NCBI GenBank assembly: GCA_905193725.1
Contig: CAJJPW010000082.1
Span: 1 to 8,706 of the forward strand
Direction: 5' to 3'
Origin: an uncultured Eubacteriales bacterium
GTDB taxonomy: Bacteria; Bacillota; Clostridia; Christensenellales; Christensenellaceae
Length of the DNA stretch: 8,706 nt
Position 1 is the stretch's first letter. The number at the start of each line of letters is the position of its first letter. Below are positions 1-7,203 of this stretch, one piece after another. The position numbers were made by a program, and so were the translations under genes. The notes beneath the pieces are model-generated. The model had not been told where the DNA came from. It worked only from the letters and a program-made list of their open reading frames with translations, and made no database searches.

Positions 1-225
1 GCGGGCCGTGTGTGCCATAGAAAGCCCGATGGTCCCCGCGCCGCAGTACAGGTCTAGCAGCAGTTCTTGGCCGGTGAGCCCGGCGTATTCCGCTGCCAAA
101 TGAGGCGTCCTGTGGGCGGACATAATCCGTGTATCCACTTCTACGCCGTATTTTTTCAGTTCTTCTACTGTGGTCTTCAGCACGGGAAAATCACTTAATG
201 ATCCCATAATGACTGCAACTTTCAT
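1..225 (-). CDS. Chimeric ORF: PurE N-terminus joined in frame to RlmD/TrmA-type RNA methyltransferase (partial)
   Basis: The reading frame starts with ATG at 223-225 behind a good ribosome binding site (GGGAGGA, about 6 nt upstream) and stays open to the window edge (75 codons). Residues 1 to about 46 match the start of class I N5-carboxyaminoimidazole ribonucleotide mutase (PurE, purine synthesis): MKVAVIMGSLSD, the nucleotide-binding start, and SAHRTP at 36-41. PurE would then continue towards its glycine-rich AGGAAHLPG segment. Instead, residues about 46-75 read EYAGLTGQ, then LDLYCGAGTIGLSMA, which is the SAM-binding motif I of 23S rRNA/tRNA uracil-C5 methyltransferases (RlmD/TrmA family), normally found deep inside a protein of about 450 aa. 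No stop or frameshift separates the two parts. The join falls at roughly 70-90. A working PurE is not expected from this gene. It could be a real recombination product or an assembly join. The family calls are firm; the cause is unknown. Confidence 0.8.
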   Translation of the reverse strand, partial: MKVAVIMGSLSDFPVLKTTVEELKKYGVEVDTRIMSAHRTPHLAAEYAGLTGQELLLDLYCGAGTIGLSMAHTAR

Positions 226-317
226 GTGAGTTCCTCCCTATCTATCAAAAAATATTATTATGTATCATTTTTAAACTGGTTACTTTGCCCTTTTGCCAAT
301 CGGCTTTCTCAGAAACG

Positions 318-615
318 GGAAGCTCCTTTTCACCAGCAAAACCCTTTCACCAGCAGGTTTCTGCACTTAGCTCTCTAATCACTAATCAACAAAGCTCCTT
401 TTAACTTAAGCTCTCCATTGATACGGCCCTTTCACTAAGTCCTTCTAATCAACAAGGCTCTCCTTAAAACTTAGGTTCCCTATCCATCAAGGCTTCTTTT
501 AACTACTTAGATCCTTTTTAACACAGTCCTTCTCAGTACCAACCCTTTTCAGCACCGAGCCTTTTTCAGTACCAACCCTTTTCAGCACCGGCCCCCTTCA
601 TCATTAGCCCCCCTT
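318..615 (-). repeat. Quasi-periodic 16-17 nt leader array upstream of the purE-like gene
   Basis: This stretch has no plausible gene on either strand. Read on the plus strand it breaks into about 15 diverged units of 13-19 nt (a few longer) that begin like AGCTCCTTTT or GGCYCTYY and end in AAC, ACCA or ATCAA. Examples are AGCTCCTTTTAACTTA (near 396) and ACCCTTTTCAGCACCG (near 542 and 575). The best-preserved part is an exact 24-bp repeat at 534-557 and 567-590, period 33 (two units). On the mRNA strand the units read as purine-rich AAAAGGAGCT-like blocks. It lies between the terminator of the small upstream gene and the purE-like start, so it is probably its 5' leader. I found no convincing promoter within it and no match to a purine riboswitch. 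Confidence 0.6.
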
Positions 616-621
616 GTAAGT

Positions 622-650
622 AAAAAAAGCCGACAATTTTGCCGGTTTTT
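622..650 (-). terminator. Rho-independent terminator of the 60-codon gene
   Basis: On the minus strand, a stem CCGGC/GTCGG (hairpin 630-645, one G-U pair, AAAAT-rich loop) is flanked by an A tract (646-650) and followed by seven T residues (628-622). It begins directly at the stop codon of the small gene. On the plus strand the same hairpin has an A-C mismatch but also a T tract, so weaker bidirectional use is possible. Confidence 0.8.
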
Positions 651-831
651 ATATAATGATGACTCTATTTTGTTTCTTCAAAGCATTTCCCACTTTTGAG
701 TATGCCGATGTAGCTGTTGCAAAGCCAACGAGTGCAATGGTAGAGGGAAAAAGCATATCTGCCATAGATATGAGATCCTTTGTGAAAGAGGCTTCCCTTC
801 CATATGCTCTTTGCTCTCCCGCCTGCTCCAT
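649..831 (-). CDS. Small protein of unknown function, possible single membrane segment
   Basis: A 60-residue ORF with every signal of a real gene. It has a sigma-A promoter at 874-902, a GGAGG ribosome binding site 8 nt before the ATG at 829-831, and a strong terminator that starts at its TAA stop. I do not recognise the protein. Residues 1-25 are polar and mixed in charge. Residues about 26-45 (MLFPSTIALVGFATATSAYS) are mostly apolar and could form one membrane helix, although the Ser/Thr content is high. The tail is basic (KKQNR) and ends in three isoleucines. There are no cysteines and no known motif. It is transcribed alone. Possible roles, such as a small membrane regulator or stress peptide, are guesses. 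The overlapping plus-strand frame (656-877) lacks a comparable ribosome binding site and is treated as a shadow. Confidence 0.65.
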   Translation of the reverse strand: MEQAGEQRAYGREASFTKDLISMADMLFPSTIALVGFATATSAYSKVGNALKKQNRVIII

Positions 832-873
832 CTCTTCATCCTCCGTGAGCTCTGCATATTATTCTACAATATT

Positions 874-902
874 ATAGTACTGAATCCGGCGAAAGAAGTC
901 AA
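874..902 (-). promoter_or_regulatory. Sigma-A promoter of the 60-codon gene
   Basis: On the minus strand, TTGACT (897-902) and TACTAT (874-879) are separated by 17 nt. A TATAAT overlaps slightly downstream (871-876) but would need a 20-nt spacer. This predicts a 5' UTR of about 35-40 nt ending in the GGAGG ribosome binding site. Confidence 0.7.
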
Positions 903-940
903 TATAAAATACGAATTATTATGGGATTCCCTCACAAATG

Positions 941-956
941 TTCGTTATATTACGAA
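941..956. promoter_or_regulatory. Operator-like palindrome upstream of the small-gene promoter
   Basis: TTCGT (941-945) and ACGAA (952-956) form a perfect inverted repeat around a 6-nt AT centre. A further TACGAATTATT sits at 910-920, close to the -35 box, and repeats the TACGAAT half at 951-957. Two related sites upstream of a -35 suggest a regulator binding region. No match to a known operator is claimed. Confidence 0.35.
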
Positions 957-997
957 TAATATTTCACATTTCGCTTTTATTTTACCTGATATCACAT

Positions 998-1018
998 AAA
1001 AAAGAGAATAATTCTCTG
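998..1018 (-). terminator. Weak terminator-like hairpin
   Basis: AGAGAA (1003-1008) pairs with TTCTCT (1012-1017), and on the minus strand it is followed by six T residues (1003-998). The stem is short and AT-rich. It would stop minus-strand transcripts coming from the DHHW/MBOAT operon, which would imply a 3' UTR of about 380 nt. Confidence 0.45.
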
Positions 1019-1398
1019 ATGTCCTTCGTTAACTTTAAGTATTCTCACATTGCCATTTTTATAGCTAAATTCTTTTTTTCACGAGCCGGTGCAACGTAAC
1101 TGTTATCAGGCAGATGGCACCCAAATGGCAGCCCGAAACTATCAATTAGCTATGTCGCTTTTCATCGCTTCCATATGGCAAATACCAAAAAAGCTCTAGT
1201 CGCTGCTTTCCCGAATGATAGTACAGCGCTGAGCTCTTTTCATAATTCGAAGTAAAAGCTACTTGCCAAAATTTTTTTAAGAAAAGTTCTCCTGCTTTTC
1301 TGGCCGTACACTTGAGGCCACACCGCTTTCTAAAATAGTTCCACTTGTTCTAGGTCTAAAGTTCTTTGCAGCAAAGCCACTTGCCCAAATCGTTTTCC
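1019..1398. other. Non-coding region downstream of the DHHW gene
   Basis: No ORF with a ribosome binding site was seen on either strand. Visible structures are a hairpin AGAAAAG (1280-1286) / CTTTTCT (1295-1301), a second TGGCC (1301-1305) / GGCCA (1316-1320), and a near-direct repeat AAAGCTACTTGCC (1255-1267) / AAAGCCACTTGCC (1373-1385), spaced 118 bp. The AGCTCT blocks near 1193 and 1233 faintly recall the leader repeats elsewhere in the window. No tRNA or known RNA family was recognised. Confidence 0.4.
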
Positions 1399-2591
1399 TC
1401 ACAGACCAAAGGAAAACATTTCATCCTCTAGCACATCAGAAGCATTGGGGACAGTATAAAAGATTACCACTGCATCTGGATTGGTTTGATCAATATAATT
1501 GACTAAGGTCTCACTTTTAAAATACCGCAGATCAATGGCATCTATACTTTCAAAGCAGAGCGAGGAAAATGCCAGCACAGGGAGTGCATAAGAATCCTTC
1601 ACTACAAGAATTTTCTTATTGCAGGGCGCCTGTTCATTGCGGTAGGTGCTGCGGCCATAATCTCCCCCAGTATAAACTGTATATGGACTACCATTAAAAT
1701 AATCTTTGGTCTCTATTCTCTCTTGTGCCAATATACTTTGGTCAAATGGGCCTGTCCGTTCGATATCCTGTGAGGGCGCAGTAAACGTTAGGTTGGTAGG
1801 AAATTTTGGCGTGATCACATCAATGTCGTCCACCCGCCATAGTAAATGCCCACGCGCTTTCCATGGCTTCCTAAAAACCAGTCCTCATACGTCTGCACAT
1901 TGTAGTTTTCCAGATCATAGTACGAGCTGTCAATTTCATATCCATACTGTTCATTCATATACTCTATGAGCTTGCCATATCCCCAAAAAGCCGCCTTAGG
2001 CGTCCAATGATGGTCGGTGGAGAAGAACATGGAGTAGTGATCTAGACCATCGGCCTCCATTTCCTCCCGAAGATCCAGATAGGGTACGCCACCCTTTTCT
2101 ATTTGATCGAGGAACTCATCGGCCTTCTCGTTGGTATCATCTTCTACACCAGCAGGCAGTTGAGGGTCATCTGGATCTATTTTACATGGCGCTTGCACGT
2201 ATAAGAGCGGAATATCTCTTTGCTGTAAAAACTCGTTTAGGGCGATGAGATTTTGGCTGTTCTCTTCCACACTGCCACCAGTATAATAGTAAGTCAGCTG
2301 ACCATTATCCAGCTTGGCTCTCTCATTTAACACGCGCACGCCCATCCAGTTATTCACCAACCCGTTTACGTTGAGGAAGTCGTTCTTTCTAAAAAACTCC
2401 TCATTATAATCAGCTTCTATGTTATCGATGGCATCATCCACGCTTTCCATTTCCCCCTCTGCCACTTTTGACATATCGGCTAGCAGGGTATCAAAGTTCA
2501 TCACGCCAAACACCGCTAAAATGGCGAGAAAACACACTGTTAAAATATGTAAACTGGTTATTTTTCTCCTCGTCTGTTTCAAAACCATCAC
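1399..2591 (-). pseudogene. DHHW-family (AlgX/DltD-like) glycan O-acetylation protein, frameshifted
   Basis: Two overlapping reading frames (2591-1815 and 1833-1399) make one protein of about 397 aa if a single base is restored near 1833-1836, in the run GGCGGGTGG. The upstream frame reads IYYGG and then fails; the downstream frame continues VDDIDVITPKF. Before the break are a basic N-terminus with one membrane anchor (about residues 12-31), the VQAP segment (132-135) and the signature DHHW (193-196). After it is VVKDSY with the likely nucleophilic serine (about 334). DHHW plus DSY is the SGNH-like catalytic set of AlgX/AlgJ/DltD-type proteins that pass acyl groups to extracellular polymers. 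The gene follows the MBOAT gene by 2 nt, so it is translationally coupled. The start is ambiguous: GTG 2591, ATG 2588, or TTG 2582, which best suits the AGAGG spacing. It may be a true mutation, phase variation or a sequencing error. Confidence 0.85.
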
Positions 2592-2593
2592 CT

Positions 2594-4018
2594 CTAAAAG
2601 TTAAAGTAGATAAACGGATTGTGCGCCCCCATCACCAGGAAAGAGACGGCAAAGAGGAACAGGCCCAAATACACCGTTACGGATAACCCATTTGCCGTGT
2701 GATCCAGCAGGGGCTTTTTTTGAGCTCTCTCCTTCAGGTATTTGAACAGCGGCGTGGAGCACAGGAGCGCCACCAAAAGGTAGACCCAATTCTCCCCAAA
2801 ATACCGAAGGGTCAGATCATCTATCGCCGCGTTTCCCGCCAGCCCAAACATGCTTGCGCCGTAATTGAGCGCGTTTTCCAGGCCCTCTGTACGGAATAAC
2901 ACCCAGCCAATCACCACGCAAAACAGAGTGAAAATTCGGTAAACTATTTTCGCTCCCCTGCTTTTAAACTTCTCAGGATAACCGGAGAGTTTTTCAAAGG
3001 TCAACAGCACAAAGTACAGTAGCCCCCATAGAATGAAGTTCCAGCTGGCCCCGTGCCAAGCGCCAGTGAGTATCCAGACCACAAACAGGTTGAACACCAG
3101 CCGAGATTTTCGGCTAACCCGTGAGCCCCCCAAGGGGATGTACACATAATCTCGAAACCAGGTGCCCAGAGAAATGTGCCATCTTCTCCAGAACTCGGAG
3201 ACTGACTGAGAGATGTAGGGATAGTTGAAATTCTCTAGGAATTTAAATCCGAACATGTGGCCTAGGCCGATGGCCATATCCGAATATCCTGAAAAATCGA
3301 AGAAGATCTGAAAAGTATAGCAAATGGCGCCCAGCCAGGCAAAGGCAACGGACAGTTCGCCCACCTGGGTAATGCCAAAGGCCTCATCTGCCACCACAGC
3401 CAGCGTATTTGCCAGCAGCACTTTTTTACAAAATCCCATGAGAAAGCGCTTCACTCCATAGGAAAAACCATCTAAAGTCACTTGGCGTTTTTTGATCTGC
3501 TTTTCTATGGTGCTATAGCGCACGATGGGGCCGGCGATGAGCTGAGGGAAAAAGGCAATGTACATGCCCACATAAAAGGGGTTTTTCTGCACGTCCACTT
3601 CTCTGCGATAGACGTCCACCACATATGACATGGCCTGAAATGTAAAAAAGGAAATGCCGATGGGCAGAGGGATATTCGTCTGTGGGAATATCTCTCCAAA
3701 AATGCTGTCAATGACGCTGATCGCGAAATTGAGGTATTTAAACACAAACAACAGTCCTAAGTTGACGATAATGGAGACGATCAAACAGGCTTTTGCCTTG
3801 CGCCGATCCTCTCGATACCGATCTACCACCAGGCCAAAGATGTAGTTGACGATGATAGAGGTGATCATGACGATGACGAACTTGGGCTCGCCCCAGGCAT
3901 AGAATATCAAACTCGCCAATAGCAAAAAATAATTTCGGTATGGTTTGTGCAGTAGAAAATATACGACTAGCACAATGGGCAAAAATGCAAAAAGAAAAAT
4001 CGTACTGGAAAATAACAT
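2594..4018 (-). CDS. MBOAT-family O-acyltransferase (AlgI/PatA-like), membrane protein
   Basis: This 474-residue polytopic membrane protein has the length and architecture of AlgI/DltB-type acyltransferases, which move an acyl group, usually acetyl, across the membrane for attachment to an extracellular polymer. It opens with MLFSSTIFLFAFLPIV and the FYAWGEP region (39-45), typical of the family start. The core reads FDFSGYSDMAIGLGHMFGF (240-258), NFNYPYISQS (263-272) and FWRRWHISLGTWFRDY (276-291). WHGASWNFILWG (321-332) holds the catalytic histidine, H322. At least nine hydrophobic segments are visible. The ATG at 4016-4018 lies 5 nt after GAGG. The partner gene immediately downstream encodes a DHHW protein, the standard pairing. 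No dltA or dltC is nearby, so O-acetylation of an exopolysaccharide or wall glycan is more likely than D-alanylation. The natural substrate is not shown by the sequence. Confidence 0.93.
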   Translation of the reverse strand: MLFSSTIFLFAFLPIVLVVYFLLHKPYRNYFLLLASLIFYAWGEPKFVIVMITSIIVNYIFGLVVDRYREDRRKAKACLIVSIIVNLGLLFVFKYLNFAISVIDSIFGEIFPQTNIPLPIGISFFTFQAMSYVVDVYRREVDVQKNPFYVGMYIAFFPQLIAGPIVRYSTIEKQIKKRQVTLDGFSYGVKRFLMGFCKKVLLANTLAVVADEAFGITQVGELSVAFAWLGAICYTFQIFFDFSGYSDMAIGLGHMFGFKFLENFNYPYISQSVSEFWRRWHISLGTWFRDYVYIPLGGSRVSRKSRLVFNLFVVWILTGAWHGASWNFILWGLLYFVLLTFEKLSGYPEKFKSRGAKIVYRIFTLFCVVIGWVLFRTEGLENALNYGASMFGLAGNAAIDDLTLRYFGENWVYLLVALLCSTPLFKYLKERAQKKPLLDHTANGLSVTVYLGLFLFAVSFLVMGAHNPFIYFNF

Positions 4019-4026
4019 ATCTCCCT

Positions 4027-4189
4027 CACCAAATATTTCATTCTTATGTCATCCTATACCTTTACAAAACTTACAATTCCTCTGATTTTCCAGAAAAAAA
4101 TCGTGCATGTTCCCTTCTTTTCACCAAATATGAAATATATTTTCATTCTTTGTAAAGGTATACCTTGCCAAAGAAAATAGGAAAATCAG
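4027..4189. repeat. Diverged direct duplication with crossing inverted repeats upstream of the MBOAT gene
   Basis: Three words recur in the same order about 94-105 bp apart: TCACCAAATAT (4027-4037 and 4121-4131), TTTCATTCTT (4036-4045 and 4141-4150) and TATACCTT (4055-4062 and 4159-4166). In addition, TATACCTTTACAAA (4055-4068) is the exact reverse complement of 4149-4162, and CTGATTTTCC (4082-4091) of 4180-4189. The two inverted pairs interleave rather than nest. AAGGTATACCTT (4155-4166) is itself a perfect palindrome. The block lies directly upstream of the MBOAT start, so it probably holds its promoter and control sites. I see no strong -35/-10 pair; TTTACA with TCATAT on the minus strand is the least poor. 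Confidence 0.6.
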
Positions 4190-4475
4190 TCAATACACTA
4201 GAATGACATTTATAACCGCAAGCACTTCATCCGCTCTTTTGACACAACCGCCAGCTTACAAGTACATTTGCCTGCTTGCCATGCCAATTTGGAAATGCGC
4301 CGTTCCTATTATAGCGAAATACACCTTTAAAATCTATACATCTACTATATTTTACAAAAATTCCCACTATTATGTATTGAATTTAATTGCTGGATCAGAT
4401 AGTGCACTGTAAAACTACCCAAGCTGTACAAAAGAGATAGTAAGATCTAAAGCATGAATAGGTAATCAGCCGTAT
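4190..4475. other. AT-rich intergenic stretch, nothing identified
   Basis: This lies between the MBOAT upstream region and the gap terminator. A 69-codon plus-strand frame (4203-4412) has no ribosome binding site and low-complexity composition, so I do not call it. No tRNA, hairpin with T tract or repeat was found here. Confidence 0.4.
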
Positions 4476-4494
4476 CTCATTTGAGTGAAAATGA
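4476..4494. other. Secondary hairpin beyond the gap terminator
   Basis: CTCATTT (4476-4482) pairs with AAATGAG (4488-4494), 7 bp with a 5-nt loop. It lies just past the T tract of the gap terminator in the direction of transcription and has no T tract of its own. It could act as a backup stop or 3' end stabiliser. Confidence 0.3.
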
Positions 4495-4498
4495 GGCA

Positions 4499-4532
4499 AT
4501 AAAAAACTCCCTCTCGTAAGAGGAAGTTTTTC
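4499..4532 (-). terminator. Rho-independent terminator of gap
   Basis: On the minus strand, ACTTCCTCT and AGAGGGAGT form a 9-bp stem (4506-4527, one T-G wobble) with a TACG loop, followed by six T residues (4506-4501). Flanking A and T tracts extend the stem. It starts about 20 nt after the gap stop codon. The plus strand also ends in TTTTT, so it may work in both directions. Confidence 0.9.
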
Positions 4533-4547
4533 TATTGCTATCATAAA

Positions 4548-5847
<1,300 letters not shown>

Positions 5848-5911
5848 TAGCTCCTACGACCGTTAGCTCCTACGACCGTTAGCTCCTACGACCGTTAGCT
5901 CCTACGACCCT
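5848..5911 (-). repeat. Four tandem 16-bp repeats in the gap leader
   Basis: The unit TAGCTCCTACGACCGT occurs at 5848-5863, 5864-5879 and 5880-5895 without a mismatch, and at 5896-5911 with one change (G to C at the 15th position). On the mRNA strand each unit reads ACGGTCGTAGGAGCTA, so AGGAG is displayed every 16 nt without a start codon at a suitable distance. Confidence 0.95.
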
Positions 5912-5913
5912 TA

Positions 5914-5947
5914 GCTTCACATGGCCCCCGGCTTCACATGGCCCCCG
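5914..5947 (-). repeat. Two tandem 17-bp repeats at the start of the gap leader
   Basis: GCTTCACATGGCCCCCG occurs at 5914-5930 and exactly again at 5931-5947. The pair directly adjoins the 16-bp array and begins about 20 nt after the predicted transcription start. The unit is unlike the 16-bp unit except for an initial AGCT/GCTT word and near-identical length. Confidence 0.95.
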
Positions 5948-5973
5948 GAGTTGTGCAAATTTTCACACGTACT

Positions 5974-6002
5974 AGTATACTCTATGGCAAAGGCTTTTTC
6001 AA
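5974..6002 (-). promoter_or_regulatory. Sigma-A promoter of gap
   Basis: On the minus strand, TTGAAA (5997-6002) and TATACT (5974-5979) are separated by exactly 17 nt. Transcription would begin near 5967, giving a leader of about 415 nt before the gap ATG that includes both tandem repeat blocks. Confidence 0.8.
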
Positions 6003-6029
6003 GATATAATTTCTAAAAATAACATTTTC

Positions 6030-6046
6030 GTGATAATTTTTATCAC
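6030..6046. promoter_or_regulatory. Operator-like palindrome upstream of the gap promoter
   Basis: GTGATAA (6030-6036) and TTATCAC (6040-6046) form a perfect 7-bp inverted repeat with a 3-nt centre, ending about 28 bp upstream of the gap -35 box. It lacks a following T tract, so it is more like a protein site than a terminator for the aminopeptidase gene. It fits neither the CRP-type TGTGA-N6-TCACA spacing nor the usual Rex consensus. Confidence 0.45.
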
Positions 6047-6087
6047 TTTCTTTATATATCTCACCGAAAGCTTTCGCTGGCTAGCCA

Positions 6088-7203
6088 CTAAACCAAATTT
6101 TCTGGGTTGAGACACTTCAGCTCATCTACTACAAAAATGCCGTCCTTGCGAATGAGCTTGTCATCAAAGTAGATCTCGCCCCCACCCCACTTGGCGGTCT
6201 GAATGAGCACTAAATCCCAGTGGACTGCACTTCTGTTGCCGTTGTCCGCATCGTCATAGGCACTGCCAGGAGTAAAGTGGATGGATCCAGCGATCTTCTC
6301 GTCAAACAGAATATCCCCCATGGGCTGGGTGATGTATGGGTTTACGCCTAGGGAGAATTCCCCAATGTAGCGGGCCCCCTCATCGGTATCTAAGATATCG
6401 TTAATCCGCTTGGTGTTGTTGGAAGTTGCTTTGACCACCTTGCCATTTTCCAGAGTGAGCACTATATTTTCGAATTTGAAACCCTGATAAAAGCTGGGGG
6501 TGTTGAAGGAAATAGTGCCGTTGGCGCTGTGGAGTACTGGCGCTGTGTACACTTCCCCATCGGGCACGTTCATCTTTCCATCGCATTTTTTAGCGCCTAT
6601 GCCTTTGATGGAGAAGGTGATATCCGTTCCTGGACCCTTGAGCTGCACTTTTTCCGTCTTTGCAAAATAGTCCAATAGACTGTCCATCGCCACGGACATC
6701 TTGCGGTAATCCAAATTGCACACTTTGAAATAAAAATCCTCAAATGCCCGGGTGCTCATCACGGCCTGCTGCGCCATAGAGGAGTGGGGGTAACGGAGCA
6801 CTACCCACTTTGTCTTTTGCACCCGCAAGTTGCTGTGGACTTCTTTGGAGTAGATGGACTGGTAGAGGTTCATCTTGTCCTCTGGCACATCGGCCAACTC
6901 TGCGGAATTGTCATTGCCCCGGAAGGCGATGTAGGCATCCATATTTCTCATTCTCTCGCAATCCCAGTCTGTCATCAACTGGATTTGCTCTTTGGTGGCG
7001 TTCATGAGCATTTCTCTCTGCACTTTGGGGCGAATCAAGTTTACAAAGGGGACGCCCCCTGCCCTATATACTTCTTTGATCAGCTCTTCTGCCACAGTGT
7101 CTTCCACATCAAAGGTCTCAATGAGCACTTTTTCTCCTGGTTGTACATCACAGGAATAGGTTACCAGGTTATGCGCCAGTGTTTTCATCCGTTCGTCTGT
7201 CAT
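6088..7203 (-). CDS. M29-family metallo-aminopeptidase (AmpS/PepS/AmpT-like)
   Basis: A 371-residue cytosolic exopeptidase that removes N-terminal residues from peptides, using two divalent metal ions. All ligands known for the M29 family have counterparts: E217 (in PDGEVYTAP), E282 (in YIGEFSLGVNP), H309 (in GSIHFTPGSAYDDADN), Y316, and H328 with D330 (in SAVHWDLVL). The N-terminal domain, with VQPGEKVLIE (20-29), is typical. The protein is somewhat shorter than the Bacillus/Thermus enzymes of about 410 aa, as in many clostridial members. I prefer the ATG at 7201-7203, preceded by AAAGGAG 11 nt upstream; a frame extension to 7236 has the poorer spacing and would include that site. The gene appears to be transcribed alone from 7338-7366. 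No clear terminator follows its stop, only short palindromes (6065-6076 and 6079-6086). Confidence 0.93.
   Translation of the reverse strand: MTDERMKTLAHNLVTYSCDVQPGEKVLIETFDVEDTVAEELIKEVYRAGGVPFVNLIRPKVQREMLMNATKEQIQLMTDWDCERMRNMDAYIAFRGNDNSAELADVPEDKMNLYQSIYSKEVHSNLRVQKTKWVVLRYPHSSMAQQAVMSTRAFEDFYFKVCNLDYRKMSVAMDSLLDYFAKTEKVQLKGPGTDITFSIKGIGAKKCDGKMNVPDGEVYTAPVLHSANGTISFNTPSFYQGFKFENIVLTLENGKVVKATSNNTKRINDILDTDEGARYIGEFSLGVNPYITQPMGDILFDEKIAGSIHFTPGSAYDDADNGNRSAVHWDLVLIQTAKWGGGEIYFDDKLIRKDGIFVVDELKCLNPENLV

Noticed and set aside
226..620. Purine (guanine) riboswitch ahead of a purE-like gene
   Set aside because: The conserved guanine-riboswitch core sequences were not seen, and the interval consists of short quasi-repeats instead.
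932..948. LexA-type box (CGAAC-N4-GTTCG) upstream of the small gene
   Set aside because: Only one half-site fits well on the minus strand (CGAACATTTGTGAG); the second half differs at two of five positions.
656..999. Plus-strand short frames over the small gene and its promoter
   Set aside because: No Shine-Dalgarno sites precede them, while the minus-strand frame has promoter, ribosome binding site and terminator.
4203..4412. Plus-strand 69-codon frame in the gap/MBOAT interval
   Set aside because: There is no ribosome binding site before the ATG and the translation is compositionally odd, with no terminator directly after it.
5848..5947. CRISPR array at the gap leader
   Set aside because: The repeats are directly adjacent with no unique spacers and are only 16-17 bp, so they are simple tandem repeats.
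6030..6046. Terminator of the aminopeptidase gene
   Set aside because: The 7-bp stem is AT-rich, is not followed by a T tract on the minus strand, and lies about 40 nt past the stop. An operator reading fits better.
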